A stretch of DNA of 64,000 bases from Cronobacter muytjensii ATCC 51329 (GCF_001277195.1 NZ_CP012268.1:2418001-2482000), one strand, 5' to 3'; counted from the stretch's first letter, positions 1 through 8,447 are shown. The notes: generated from the sequence alone by a model not told the origin. Numbers and translations: made by a program.

Positions 1-1
1 G

Positions 2-442
2 CCGGGGCGGCTGTTGTTCGTGAAAACGCCTGCGGCGAAAGCGCGCCTGAAACCGGCGCTTTTGAGCGGCAACGTGGAGAAAACGATGCGCGCGCCGGTG
101 ACCGCCATCGTCGCCTGGGACCACGAGTTTTACGAGGCGCTGCCGCAGCTTTTCCCCTATGCCGACGCCCGCGCCTGGTTTACCTCAAGCCCGGCGGTGG
201 CCGAAGAGACGGCGTTTCGCAACAGCTCGCTTCAGGCGGGGTATCTGATTATGGCCTGTCGCGCGCTGGGGCTCGACACCGGCCCGATGTCCGGTTTTGA
301 CCGGGCGGCGGTGGACGCTGAATTTTTCAGCGGCACGACCTGGAAAAGCAATCTGCTTATCAATATCGGCTATGGCGATACCGCCAGACTGCATCCGCGC
401 CTGCCGCGGCTCACCTTTGACGATACGTGCGCGATCATTTAA
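2..442 (+). CDS. rutE: Malonic semialdehyde reductase RutE, C-terminal part (partial)
   Basis: Open at the left edge: the frame enters at base 2 with no start, and about 147 of roughly 196 residues are present. The sequence matches the C-terminal part of RutE, a nitroreductase-fold enzyme that reduces toxic malonic semialdehyde to 3-hydroxypropionate in the Rut pyrimidine-degradation pathway. Recognisable stretches are AWDHEFYE, WFTSSPAVAEETAFRNSS and GLDTGPMSGFD, the last being the typical nitroreductase-type segment near the flavin site. It ends 9 bp before rutF, in the usual rutE-rutF-rutG order, so it is the distal part of the rut operon. The N-terminus cannot be judged from this window. 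Confidence 0.95.
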   Translation, partial: PGRLLFVKTPAAKARLKPALLSGNVEKTMRAPVTAIVAWDHEFYEALPQLFPYADARAWFTSSPAVAEETAFRNSSLQAGYLIMACRALGLDTGPMSGFDRAAVDAEFFSGTTWKSNLLINIGYGDTARLHPRLPRLTFDDTCAII

Positions 443-451
443 GGAGGCGTT

Positions 452-952
452 ATGAGTGAACAACAGGCTTTTCGCGATGCGATGTCGCGGCTCGGGGCGG
501 CGGTCAATATCGTCACCACCGACGGCGCCGCCGGTCTCGCGGGGTTTACCGCCTCGGCGGTATGTAGCGTAACGGACAGCCCGCCGACGCTGCTAGTCTG
601 TCTTAACCGCAACGCCTCCGTCTGGCCAGTGTTCCAGGCTAACGGACAGCTGTGCGTCAATACGCTTGCCGCCGGGCATGAGGCGCTCTCCGGGCTGTTC
701 GGCGGCAAAACGCCGATGGAGGAGCGCTTCGCCGCGGCCCGCTGGCGACGTGGCGTCACCGGCTGTCCACAGCTCGAAGGTGCGGTGGTCTCGTTCGACT
801 GTCGCGTGGAACAGGTGGTGCCGGTTTCTACGCATGATGTGCTGCTGTGCCGTGTGCTGGAGATAGCACGCAACGACGATACGCACGGTCTGGTCTGGTT
901 CGACCGCAGCTATCACTCTCTGGCGCGGCCCGTCTGCGGGCTCGCCTCTTAG
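452..952 (+). CDS. rutF: Flavin reductase RutF (FMN reductase, NADH)
   Basis: 166 residues, close to the E. coli length of 164. RutF supplies reduced FMN to the RutA monooxygenase, which opens the uracil ring. The protein has the flavin reductase-like split-barrel pattern: VNIVTTDGAAGLAGFTASAV near residues 18-37, then SPPTLLVCLNR and a C-terminal HGLVWFDRSYHSL segment. The ATG follows a GGAGGCG ribosome site at 442-449. It lies 9 bp after rutE and 17 bp before rutG, consistent with one operon. Family assignment is by sequence recognition and context. Confidence 0.96.
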   Translation: MSEQQAFRDAMSRLGAAVNIVTTDGAAGLAGFTASAVCSVTDSPPTLLVCLNRNASVWPVFQANGQLCVNTLAAGHEALSGLFGGKTPMEERFAAARWRRGVTGCPQLEGAVVSFDCRVEQVVPVSTHDVLLCRVLEIARNDDTHGLVWFDRSYHSLARPVCGLAS

Positions 953-969
953 CTCCACAGGAGATAAAC

Positions 970-2304
970 ATGGCCAATTCCTGGTTTCCTCACTGGCGTA
1001 AAGCTGCCGGCCCCGCTGGCGGCGTGGTGGCTCCCGATGAAACGCTCTCCGCCGGTCAGACGCTGGTGATGGGGGTGCAGCATGCGGTGGCGATGTTTGG
1101 CGCGACGGTGTTAATGCCGCTCTTAATGGGGCTCGATCCAAACCTGTCGATTCTGATGTCCGGTATCGGCACCCTGCTGTTTTTTGTGATAACCGGCGGC
1201 CGGGTGCCGAGCTATCTCGGCTCCAGCGCCGCGTTCGTCGGCGTGGTGATCGCCGCGACGGGTTTCAGCGGCCAGGGACTGAACCCGAATATGAGCGTGG
1301 CGCTCGGCGGCATTATCGCCTGTGGCCTGCTCTACACGCTTATTGGCGTGGTGGTGATGAAATCGGGCACGCGCTGGATAGAACGGCTGATGCCGCCGGT
1401 GGTGACCGGCGCGGTGGTGATGGCGATTGGGCTTAATCTTGCGCCGATTGCGGTAAAGGGCGTCTCCGCGAGCGCCTTTGACGGCTGGATGGCGGTGATG
1501 ACGGTGCTTTGCATTGGGCTGGTGGCGGTGTTTACACGGGGCATGGTGCAGCGGCTGCTGATCCTGGTGGGGCTGATTGCCGCCTGGGTACTCTATGCGC
1601 TGTTTACTAATGTGCTCGGGCTTGGCAAACCGGTCGACTTCACGCCCGTCGCCCAGGCGGCGTGGTTCGGGTTGCCGCACTTCGCCGCGCCGGCCTTCAA
1701 CGCGCAGGCGATCATGTTGATTGCGCCGGTGGCGGTGATTCTGGTCGCGGAAAATCTCGGACACCTGAAAGCGGTAGCGGGCATGACCGGGCGCAACATG
1801 GACCCGTATATGGGCCGCGCGTTTGTGGGTGACGGGCTCGCGACAATGCTCTCCGGCGCGGTGGGCGGCAGCGGCGTCACTACTTACGCAGAGAATATCG
1901 GCGTGATGGCGGTCACCAAAGTTTACTCAACGCTGGTGTTTGTGGCAGCGGCCATGATTGCCCTCCTCCTCGGCTTCTCACCGAAATTCGGCGCGCTTAT
2001 CCATACGATTCCCGGGCCGGTGATCGGCGGCGCATCGATTGTGGTCTTCGGCCTGATTGCGGTGGCGGGCGCGCGCATCTGGGTGCAGAACCATGTGGAT
2101 CTCAGCCAGAATGGGAACCTGATAATGGTGGCGGTGACGCTGGTACTGGGCGCGGGCGATTTTGCGCTGACGCTTGGCGGCTTTACGCTTGGCGGCATCG
2201 GTACCGCGACGTTCGGGGCCATTGCGTTAAATGCGCTGTTAAGCCGTCGTCAGGCCGCGCCGGATGCGCGACTGGCTCCACAAGACCCGCCCTCGCAGGC
2301 ATAA
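970..2304 (+). CDS. rutG: Pyrimidine permease RutG (uracil:cation symporter)
   Basis: 444 residues of mostly hydrophobic sequence with about a dozen or more membrane segments, an NCS2-family (uracil/xanthine permease) protein of the inner membrane. The start ATG at 970 is chosen because AGGAGAT lies 8 bp upstream and the product then begins MANSWFPHWRK, as in the family. An upstream in-frame start at 847 would overlap rutF by 100 bp and is rejected. The NCS2 signature region is seen around VAENLGHLKAVAGMTGRNMDPYMGR. Last gene of the rut operon; it would import uracil for RutA. No terminator with a T-tract on the plus strand is seen directly after it. Confidence 0.96.
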   Translation: MANSWFPHWRKAAGPAGGVVAPDETLSAGQTLVMGVQHAVAMFGATVLMPLLMGLDPNLSILMSGIGTLLFFVITGGRVPSYLGSSAAFVGVVIAATGFSGQGLNPNMSVALGGIIACGLLYTLIGVVVMKSGTRWIERLMPPVVTGAVVMAIGLNLAPIAVKGVSASAFDGWMAVMTVLCIGLVAVFTRGMVQRLLILVGLIAAWVLYALFTNVLGLGKPVDFTPVAQAAWFGLPHFAAPAFNAQAIMLIAPVAVILVAENLGHLKAVAGMTGRNMDPYMGRAFVGDGLATMLSGAVGGSGVTTYAENIGVMAVTKVYSTLVFVAAAMIALLLGFSPKFGALIHTIPGPVIGGASIVVFGLIAVAGARIWVQNHVDLSQNGNLIMVAVTLVLGAGDFALTLGGFTLGGIGTATFGAIALNALLSRRQAAPDARLAPQDPPSQA

Positions 2305-2330
2305 AAAAACCGCCGGGAGTGCCCGGCGGT
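2302..2330 (-). terminator. Terminator of ymdF
   Basis: Perfect 9-bp stem ACCGCCGGG (2309-2317) / CCCGGCGGT (2322-2330) with loop AGTG. Read on the minus strand it is followed by seven T, so it is an intrinsic terminator for the leftward ymdF transcript. On the plus strand there is no T-run after the hairpin. Confidence 0.8.
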
Positions 2331-2392
2331 CAGAGGGTGGTTATTAACCCGTACTTTTCAGCGTTGGCGGTTAATAACGGTCATGCGTGGCG

Positions 2393-2566
2393 CTAACTAC
2401 GTCCGCCGCCATGACTGTTTTTACCCCCTTTTTTCCCAGCTTCGGAAGCGCGTTGCGGGTCATTTTTGAAGTTCCCGCCGCTCTGCTGGCCACCTTTACG
2501 ACCTGCTTCTGATGCTCTGTCACGATCTTCTGCGAAATTACCTGAACCACCACGATGGTTTGCCAT
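2393..2566 (-). CDS. ymdF: KGG-repeat stress protein (YmdF/YciG family)
   Basis: 57 residues, very hydrophilic, with two copies of the KGG motif: DRASEAGRKGGQQSGG and QRASEAGKKGGKNSHGG. This is the Con-10/KGG stress-protein family of small, disordered, highly charged proteins induced in stationary phase. Start ATG at 2566 gives the N-terminus MANHRGGSGNFAED; a longer frame from 2593 adds an unrelated MIHIIWRSE stretch. Position next to rutG and wrbA is the same as for ymdF in E. coli. Molecular function of the family is not established. Its terminator lies at 2302-2330. Confidence 0.9.
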   Translation of the reverse strand: MANHRGGSGNFAEDRDRASEAGRKGGQQSGGNFKNDPQRASEAGKKGGKNSHGGGRS

Positions 2567-2966
2567 TTCTGACCTCCAGATTATGTGAATCATTAGACAT
2601 CATACTGCATTCAGTAAAAGAGGATTCTTTCACCTCACGGCATCTGGCCGGAGCCGTTATCGTTGCCGCGTGATTAAAAGCTTAGCCAGGGCGCGCCCGC
2701 TCGCCACCCTCCTGAAACATTCTGCAACATCAATCTGGCGTTTCGACGATGAATCTGACGAAACGATTAATAAGGCATTCTTATGATTAAAAAAATTCGC
2801 CGCCGCAAAAATGTGACCTGATGCTACAAAGCGCCTTTCTTCAGGTAAATTCTTATTTTCAAAGGTTTTTTGCCTGGTCATTTGCACTCTGCCCGTGGCG
2901 GCATATCCTTTAATGATGAGCGCAGCGATACAGGCTGTGGCAAACACTGAGACAGGAGCAAAGCTG
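2567..2966. other. Intergenic region between divergent ymdF and wrbA
   Basis: About 400 bp without a convincing gene. It must hold both divergent promoters. A 7-bp inverted repeat CGTTTCG (2739-2745) / CGAAACG (2759-2765) with a 13-nt spacer is the only clear dyad I see and could be an operator. The 96-residue leftward frame at 2657-2947 has no family resemblance and is not called. Confidence 0.5.
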
Positions 2967-3563
2967 ATGGCGAAAGTTCTGGTGCTTTATTATTCCATGT
3001 ACGGGCATGTTGAAACGCTGGCCCATGCGGTGGCCGAAGGCGTTGAAAAGGTTGAGGGCGCGCAGGTCACTATCAAGCGCGTTCCGGAAACCATGCAGGC
3101 GGAAGCCTTCACGAAAGCGGGCGGTAAGGCGCAGGACACACCGGTCGCTACGCCGCAGGAGCTTGCGGATTACGACGCGATTATCGTCGGCACCCCGACC
3201 CGTTTCGGCAATATGTCCGGCCAGATGCGCACCTTTTTCGACCAGACGGGCGGCCTGTGGGCCTCCGGCGCGCTGTACGGCAAGCTGGGCAGCGTCTTTA
3301 GCTCCACCGGTACCGGGGGCGGTCAGGAGCACACTATCTCCTCAACATGGACTACCCTTGCTCATCATGGAATGATCATTGTGCCTATCGGTTACGGGGC
3401 GCAGGAGCTGTTTGATATTTCCACGGTTCGCGGCGGAACGCCTTACGGCGCGACCACAATCGCAGGCGGTGACGGCTCGCGTCAGCCCAGTCCGGAAGAG
3501 CTGGCTATCGCCCGTTATCAGGGCGAATACGTTGCGGGCCTCGCTGTCAAACTGAAAGGCTAA
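2967..3563 (+). CDS. wrbA: NAD(P)H:quinone oxidoreductase WrbA
   Basis: 198 residues, the same length as E. coli WrbA. It is a flavodoxin-like FMN protein that reduces quinones by two electrons and protects against oxidative redox cycling. The start at 2967 gives MAKVLVLYYSMYGHVETLA, with the FMN-phosphate loop SMYGHVET at residues 9-16. Other family stretches are PTRFGNMSGQMRTFFDQTGGLW and STGTGGGQE. The ribosome site GACAGGAGC lies about 10 bp upstream. It is followed 21 bp later by yccJ, as in E. coli, and the two are probably cotranscribed. Confidence 0.97.
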   Translation: MAKVLVLYYSMYGHVETLAHAVAEGVEKVEGAQVTIKRVPETMQAEAFTKAGGKAQDTPVATPQELADYDAIIVGTPTRFGNMSGQMRTFFDQTGGLWASGALYGKLGSVFSSTGTGGGQEHTISSTWTTLAHHGMIIVPIGYGAQELFDISTVRGGTPYGATTIAGGDGSRQPSPEELAIARYQGEYVAGLAVKLKG

Positions 3564-3584
3564 CTCACTTCACTGGAGGAAATC

Positions 3585-3812
3585 ATGCCGACACAAGAAT
3601 CGAAATCCCATCACGTGGGGGAATGGGCCAGCCTGCGTAATACGTCGCCCGAAATCGCCGAAGCGATTTTCGAAGTGGCCGACTATGACGAGGTGATGGC
3701 CGAGAAAATCTGGGAAGAAGGCAGCGATGAGGTGCTGATTCGGGCCTTCAAGAAAACCGATGCGGATTCGCTCTTCTGGGGCGAACAGACTATCGAACGT
3801 AAAAACGTCTGA
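3585..3812 (+). CDS. yccJ: Small conserved protein YccJ
   Basis: 75 residues, acidic, matching YccJ of enterobacteria throughout (MPTQESKSHHVGEWASLRNTS to the end WGEQTIERKNV). Function is unknown; it always follows wrbA and is reported as a stationary-phase companion gene. A strong GGAGG precedes the ATG by 7 bp. It is the last core gene before the accessory block that reaches to serT. Confidence 0.93.
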   Translation: MPTQESKSHHVGEWASLRNTSPEIAEAIFEVADYDEVMAEKIWEEGSDEVLIRAFKKTDADSLFWGEQTIERKNV

Positions 3813-3818
3813 CCTTTC

Positions 3819-3873
3819 GGCCCTCTGTTTGCGCAGAGGGCCGCGCTGTCACCGCTGCGGCAAACGCAGCGGT
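3819..3873. terminator. Two tandem perfect stem-loops between convergent yccJ and the sulfotransferase gene
   Basis: First hairpin: GGCCCTCTG (3819-3827) / CAGAGGGCC (3834-3842), 6-nt loop. Second hairpin: ACCGCTGCG (3851-3859) / CGCAGCGGT (3865-3873), 5-nt loop. Both stems are perfect 9-bp. They lie between convergent stop codons and probably end both transcripts, although neither has a strong T-run on either side. Confidence 0.65.
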
Positions 3874-3882
3874 ATATTTCGC

Positions 3883-5580
3883 TTAGCCAAATAGCGGTAA
3901 CTTGTAAGCTCTGAAACAAGTGATGTTGTACCGAAACATGGCCGGATCATCATTTTTACTTCGTGCTAACCCTGAGCCAATAGTGATATCAAGCAGAATA
4001 TTGCCTTGTTCGTCGAGCTCCCTGAGCGGTAGTTTTCCTTCGGCGCTGTCATCCCAGACACCGTAATCCACGTCGCTATAGCCAGGATCGCATGTCATGG
4101 TAAGGCCGGTGCCATCGAAAGTGGCTCCGCCATAACAAACCACCAGATTACCGTTCGGCATAATCTGCTTCGCTCCGCATAAACTACTATAACCTTCAGG
4201 CCCGGAATAATATTCGCTCAGCTTTTGCACCGTCCGGGCGTTAATGTCGATACGATAATTACTTACGCGGCTCTGGTTTTTCCATGGCTCAAGGCTCTTA
4301 TCGTCGGTACTCGCACGGTAATTACCGTTGTTGAAAACTGAAATATCAATCAGGCCAGTATGACTATTAGGGATTTCGAGAACATTATGTTGCCCCCAGT
4401 TCCAGAAAGATAAATTAGCGGCAGCCACTTGCTGCGGGTCACTGAAATCATAGAGTGGGTTATTTTGACTATCTACCGGCGTCAGCAAGTAGTTTGTAAA
4501 TGCTGAGGACCAGTCTTCATGAGCCCCCATAATGAACACAAGTTCCGCAGTATCTGCATTAATACCAAATATAGCACTTTGATTGCGCCCGGAGGTAACA
4601 AGAATATTATTGGTTTCATTGATATAGGCTTGATTTACATGAAGCCAGTCTATAGTACCGTCGGTAGAGGGGGGATTGGAGGGGCGTGTAATACGCCCAG
4701 GGTCGAGGACTTTCACCATATCGTAATAGCGAATCTCTAAGCCTGTTGAAAGGTCGATAACAGAAACACCATCCTCTATGCTTTTTCCGCCATCTGGTCG
4801 AGTGCCGGGCGCATACTCAGATGCCCCTACCAGCACCCCGTTACTTTGCTGATATAACGAATGATGCAAAGCATTATCCAGTTTATAGACAGTATGGACT
4901 CGCCCAACCATATCAAACTCATACATCTCTAAATAGTTATTCTGCGCGATTGCCGACGACAAAAAATTACCATTTGCGATACGTAGTAAATTATTTGATG
5001 CTATATCCTTGGTAGTAAACCATCGAATATTGGCCTGGTAATCAAGCGCAATATTATTGCGATCGAAGCATGATACAAAATAAACGCCATCAGCAAGGAG
5101 AGAAGGATCGGTCACCGGTGTTTTTTGAGTCACTTGAGGGAAAAGGTTATGCCCGTCAGGGTTCTGAGCATCAGTAGGTGGGAGGGGTGCTGTAAGCATT
5201 GACCAGCTTGTGGTACCAGACGTCGACGTTAAGCTAATGATGTTTACTTTATCTGCAACAAGACCTGAAACTGGAACCAGATTTGGACCAGTAACGATAT
5301 TCTGATGAAAAGTGAGTAAAGGAACGCTACCACTTTCATCGGTTACCGTAATTTGCACCGAATCAGCCTCATTAGCCCATATGCCGACATAAAGACTCAG
5401 TGGCGCGGTGCCATAAGGGTTTAGTGTAAGAACGGCATTTCTTTGAGTGTTTTCTGACGTGATCTGAGTCATCAACGTTGAATAAATACTATTATGATTT
5501 AATACAGTCGCATTTGCGGTATCAATTCCTTGATTGACAGGCGGACGAGGAAGGGGCAGAACGTTTAAGTTACCAGCCAT
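3883..5580 (-). CDS. Arylsulfate sulfotransferase (ASST family), no signal peptide visible
   Basis: 565 residues from the ATG at 5580, chosen because AAGGAG lies 7 bp upstream and a longer frame from 5631 has no ribosome site. ASST enzymes transfer sulfate from one phenolic sulfate ester to another phenol through a sulfo-histidine, without PAPS. The family layout is seen: an N-terminal beta domain (about 1-135), then a propeller with likely active-site residues His240 (ALHHS), His314 (IDWLH), Arg332 (SGRNQS) and His398 (GQHNV); the 18-residue His-to-Arg spacing equals that in E. coli AssT. The N-terminus MAGNLNVLPLPRPPVN has no export signal, unlike known periplasmic AssT proteins, and no dsbL/dsbI genes are adjacent. 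Base composition is AT-richer than the core genes. Divergent from the Tsx-like/sulfatase operon. Exact substrate unknown. Confidence 0.85.
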   Translation of the reverse strand: MAGNLNVLPLPRPPVNQGIDTANATVLNHNSIYSTLMTQITSENTQRNAVLTLNPYGTAPLSLYVGIWANEADSVQITVTDESGSVPLLTFHQNIVTGPNLVPVSGLVADKVNIISLTSTSGTTSWSMLTAPLPPTDAQNPDGHNLFPQVTQKTPVTDPSLLADGVYFVSCFDRNNIALDYQANIRWFTTKDIASNNLLRIANGNFLSSAIAQNNYLEMYEFDMVGRVHTVYKLDNALHHSLYQQSNGVLVGASEYAPGTRPDGGKSIEDGVSVIDLSTGLEIRYYDMVKVLDPGRITRPSNPPSTDGTIDWLHVNQAYINETNNILVTSGRNQSAIFGINADTAELVFIMGAHEDWSSAFTNYLLTPVDSQNNPLYDFSDPQQVAAANLSFWNWGQHNVLEIPNSHTGLIDISVFNNGNYRASTDDKSLEPWKNQSRVSNYRIDINARTVQKLSEYYSGPEGYSSLCGAKQIMPNGNLVVCYGGATFDGTGLTMTCDPGYSDVDYGVWDDSAEGKLPLRELDEQGNILLDITIGSGLARSKNDDPAMFRYNITCFRAYKLPLFG

Positions 5581-6046
5581 AGCAAACTCCTTATTGATAA
5601 TAAAGCTCATCATAAAACTAACGCAGCTCACCCATCGTTATAACGGGCATGACAGTTCTCACATTCAATATCACTCATCGGACACACAATAAATATTATG
5701 AAAACTTATTGATTTATGGGTATATGCTCAATCAAGGTGCTATCGATGAAGAAAATTTTTATTCATTCTTGTAACTGGAACCGTTACTCTCACCACAAAA
5801 ACAACAAACTTCAGAAAATAAGAAAATGCATTACCGCCCAGCAAAACAGCCATGAAAGTGACTAAATAATGAAAAACAAACCCGTAACCTTTTCAATAAG
5901 ATATCATTTTAAAACCAACACTTTCTGACACTCCCCCCTTTATAAACACCCCCTTATTTTCACCTGTGATTTTTATCACAAACATAATAAGCCGTACTCA
6001 TTATGATTTCTTGCGAATGCTTACCGATAATAAGGACGTTCATAGA
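5581..6046. promoter_or_regulatory. AT-rich divergent promoter region of the sulfate-ester module
   Basis: 466 bp between the sulfotransferase gene and the Tsx-like gene, clearly more AT-rich than the rest of the window. It must hold the promoters of both directions. The rightward promoter is resolved as a CRP site plus TATGAT (listed separately). I find no equally clear promoter for the leftward gene and no gene of its own here. AT-richness would favour H-NS binding; that is inference. Confidence 0.7.
5965..6014 (+). promoter_or_regulatory. CRP site and class II promoter of the sulfatase operon
   Basis: TGTGA (5965-5969), 6 bp, TCACA (5976-5980): both CRP half-sites are perfect with the canonical spacing. 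A -10 hexamer TATGAT lies at 6002-6007, predicting transcription start near 6014. The CRP centre (5972.5) would then be at -41.5, the exact class II activation position, and it covers a poor -35. The inference is catabolite-controlled transcription of the operon that begins at 6047. Confidence 0.8.
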
Positions 6047-6835
6047 ATGATTTTAGGAATAATACGCAGAGGTATAGGCACGTTAGTTCCGATTACCACT
6101 CTGGTTATTTTATTACATGCCAGCCATGTAAACGCATTGGACCTTGAAATCAAAAACGCTTACGGCTCCCTGAATGCAGGATATGCAGACTGGAATAGTG
6201 GGTTTGAAAATACCCACCGTGGCGAGGTGTGGAAACTGACCGCAGATTTTGGCGCCATTTTTGATAAAGGCGAATTTTACTCGTTTTATGAAAATAATGT
6301 ACTGAACCACGACATTTCCGGTCAGAACTATGTGTTGTCCGCACAGACACATATTCGGCTGTTCAGCTCCGACGTGAGCCTGATGGGAAAAGTTTACGGT
6401 CAGTTTGATAATACCTGGGGCGACGATCTGGACATGATGTATGGCCTGGGCTACCTGGGCTTAAGCGGTAAATGGGGATTTTTTAAGCCTTACCTCGCCT
6501 TTCATAATCAGTCTTCCGATTATTACTCACAACGGCTCGGCGGCAGAAGCGCCAGCGGGCGCAACGGCTATGTCGCAGGATGGACGACCGCATATTTCTT
6601 CTCGCTGTGGGAGGAGTCTTTTGTGTTATCAGACTGGCATGAATTTGAATTCGATCGTAACGACGCCTATGCAGAGCAGCAGCATGGCGCTAACGGCATT
6701 AATGGCGGTTTAACGCTGACATGGAAGTTTTATCCGCATCTTAAAGCGAGCGTCACCTGGCGCTATTTCAAAAACAAGCTGGGGTATGACGGTTTCGGCG
6801 ATCAGATGATTTATATGCTGGGCTATGAGTTTTGA
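6047..6835 (+). CDS. Outer-membrane channel, Tsx/OmpK-like
   Basis: 262 residues from the ATG at 6047, preceded by AAGGACG; a longer frame from 5966 would start inside the CRP site and is rejected. Signal peptide: basic MILGIIRRG, hydrophobic LVPITTLVILLHA, probable cleavage after VNA near residue 30. The rest alternates aromatic and polar residues and ends YMLGYEF with terminal Phe, typical of an outer-membrane beta barrel; the pattern resembles the Tsx nucleoside channel/OmpK family. First gene of a rightward operon, 19 bp before the sulfatase, so it probably admits that enzyme's substrate. Specificity cannot be read from the sequence; nucleoside transport should not be assumed. Confidence 0.75.
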   Translation: MILGIIRRGIGTLVPITTLVILLHASHVNALDLEIKNAYGSLNAGYADWNSGFENTHRGEVWKLTADFGAIFDKGEFYSFYENNVLNHDISGQNYVLSAQTHIRLFSSDVSLMGKVYGQFDNTWGDDLDMMYGLGYLGLSGKWGFFKPYLAFHNQSSDYYSQRLGGRSASGRNGYVAGWTTAYFFSLWEESFVLSDWHEFEFDRNDAYAEQQHGANGINGGLTLTWKFYPHLKASVTWRYFKNKLGYDGFGDQMIYMLGYEF

Positions 6836-6854
6836 TTTTAATAAGGAAAACATT

Positions 6855-8363
6855 ATGCAAAAGCGAATGCTGACAAGCCTGGTGAGCCTGATGCTGGCCG
6901 CCAGCGCCGGAGCACAATCTCCTGCCCCGACACCGGGCTCTGACACTACCGTTAAACGGCCTAACGTCGTTATTATTATGGCGGACGATCTTGGCTACGG
7001 TGATACCGGCGTTTATGGGCATCCGATTGTCAAAACGCCCAATATCGACAGCCTGGCGCAGGAGGGTATGCGCTTTACGGAATATTACGCCCCGGCCCCG
7101 CTCTGTTCGCCTTCACGGGCGGGTTTATTAACGGGGCGCACGCCGTTTCGTACCGGGATTCGCTCCTGGATCCCTTCCGGTGGAAAAAATGTGGCGCTGG
7201 GCCGTAATGAAAAAACGATCGCCAGCTATTTAAAAGAGCAGGGCTATGACACAGCGATGATGGGCAAGCTCCATTTAAATGCGGGCGCTGACCGTACCGA
7301 TCAGCCGCAGGCCAAAGATATGGGTTTTGATTATTCTCTGGTGAACGCAGCAGGCTTTGTCACAAGCGATCTCGATAAAGTAAAAACGCGCCCGCGCTAT
7401 GGCGTGGTGTATCCCAACGGTTTTTATCGTAATGGTCAACCCATCGGCACGGTTAAACAGATGAGCGGTGAACTGGTTAGCAGCGAGGCGATTCACTGGC
7501 TCGACAGCCGCAAAGACAATAAACCGTTCTTCTTATACGTCGCGTTTACCGAAGTTCATACCCCGCTCGCCTCCCCGCAAAAATATCTCGATATGTACAA
7601 AAGCTATATGTCGGAATATGAACGCCAGCATCAGGATCTCTTTTATGCCGACTGGGCGGATAAACCCTGGCGGGGCACGGGTGAATATTACGCGAATATC
7701 AGTTACCTCGATGAACAGGTCGGTAAAGTCGTCGCAAAAATTAAGGAAATGGGGGAAGAGGATAACACTATTATCCTCTTTACCAGCGACAATGGGCCGG
7801 TCACGCGGGAAGCGCGCAAATGGTATGAGTTAAATATGGCAGGCGAAACCAACGGATTACGGGGCCGGAAGGATAATCTTTGGGAAGGCGGTATCCGCGT
7901 ACCAGCCATTATCAAATACGGGAGCCATATTAAAGCGGGAACGGTGTCCGACTCACCCGTTACCGGGCTGGATGTGCTGCCGACGCTTGCTGACATGCTG
8001 CACTTTCCTTTACCAACCGATCGCGTTATCGATGGCGAATCAATCAGGCCCATACTGGAAGGGAAAACGCTTACGCGTCAGAAACCGCTTATCTGGTCAA
8101 TTGATATGCCTTTTCAGGACGATCCGACGGATATGTGGGCCATCCGGGAAGGTGACTGGAAAATGATTTTCGACCGTAACGCTAAACCGAAATACCTTTA
8201 TAACCTGAAAATGGATGCTGGCGAGGTCAATAACCTGCTTGGCAAACAACCAGACCTTGAGAAACAACTCATTGCAGATTTTACGCGCTATAAAAACGAT
8301 ATCGATAACGATTCGCTGATGCGCGCCCGTGGAGAAAAACCTGAGCCGGTTGACTGGAATTAA
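6855..8363 (+). CDS. Exported Cys-type sulfatase (arylsulfatase, AslA-like)
   Basis: 502 residues from the ATG at 6855 (AAGGAAAA upstream); the frame from 6825 overlaps the previous gene and lacks a signal. Signal peptide MQKRMLTSLVSLMLAASAGA with cleavage near AGA-QS, so periplasmic. Family S1 sulfatase: metal ligands in MADDLGYGD (residues 42-50), active-site Cys84 in the CSPSR motif followed by AGLLTGR, the Cys converted to formylglycine, and later FTSDNGP and GLRGRKDNLWEGGIRVP. It hydrolyses sulfate esters, releasing sulfate. Being Cys-type, it can be matured by the adjacent radical-SAM enzyme even without oxygen. Named arylsulfatase by resemblance only; the natural substrate could be a sulfated sugar. 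Confidence 0.92.
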   Translation: MQKRMLTSLVSLMLAASAGAQSPAPTPGSDTTVKRPNVVIIMADDLGYGDTGVYGHPIVKTPNIDSLAQEGMRFTEYYAPAPLCSPSRAGLLTGRTPFRTGIRSWIPSGGKNVALGRNEKTIASYLKEQGYDTAMMGKLHLNAGADRTDQPQAKDMGFDYSLVNAAGFVTSDLDKVKTRPRYGVVYPNGFYRNGQPIGTVKQMSGELVSSEAIHWLDSRKDNKPFFLYVAFTEVHTPLASPQKYLDMYKSYMSEYERQHQDLFYADWADKPWRGTGEYYANISYLDEQVGKVVAKIKEMGEEDNTIILFTSDNGPVTREARKWYELNMAGETNGLRGRKDNLWEGGIRVPAIIKYGSHIKAGTVSDSPVTGLDVLPTLADMLHFPLPTDRVIDGESIRPILEGKTLTRQKPLIWSIDMPFQDDPTDMWAIREGDWKMIFDRNAKPKYLYNLKMDAGEVNNLLGKQPDLEKQLIADFTRYKNDIDNDSLMRARGEKPEPVDWN

Positions 8364-8391
8364 GTTTCGCTGCTCAGGTTTTACCCACCTG

Positions 8392-8429
8392 CTCTGCGGC
8401 GTGGTGGTTCAGCATCGCCGCAGAGTTTT
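8392..8429 (+). terminator. Stem-loop between sulfatase and maturase genes (possible partial terminator)
   Basis: Perfect 10-bp inverted repeat CTCTGCGGCG (8392-8401) / CGCCGCAGAG (8416-8425), 14-nt loop, followed by only TTTTCC. It lies inside an operon, so it would most likely reduce rather than stop read-through, or protect the sulfatase mRNA 3' end. Confidence 0.6.
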
Positions 8430-8447
8430 CCTGTGAGAGAAAATACA

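Noticed and set aside
2810..2830. CRP-like site TGTGACCTGATGCTACA upstream of wrbA
   Set aside because: Right half-site does not match TCACA.
2657..2947. Leftward 96-residue open frame between ymdF and wrbA
   Set aside because: No family resemblance, overlaps the wrbA upstream region, no ribosome site; likely chance.
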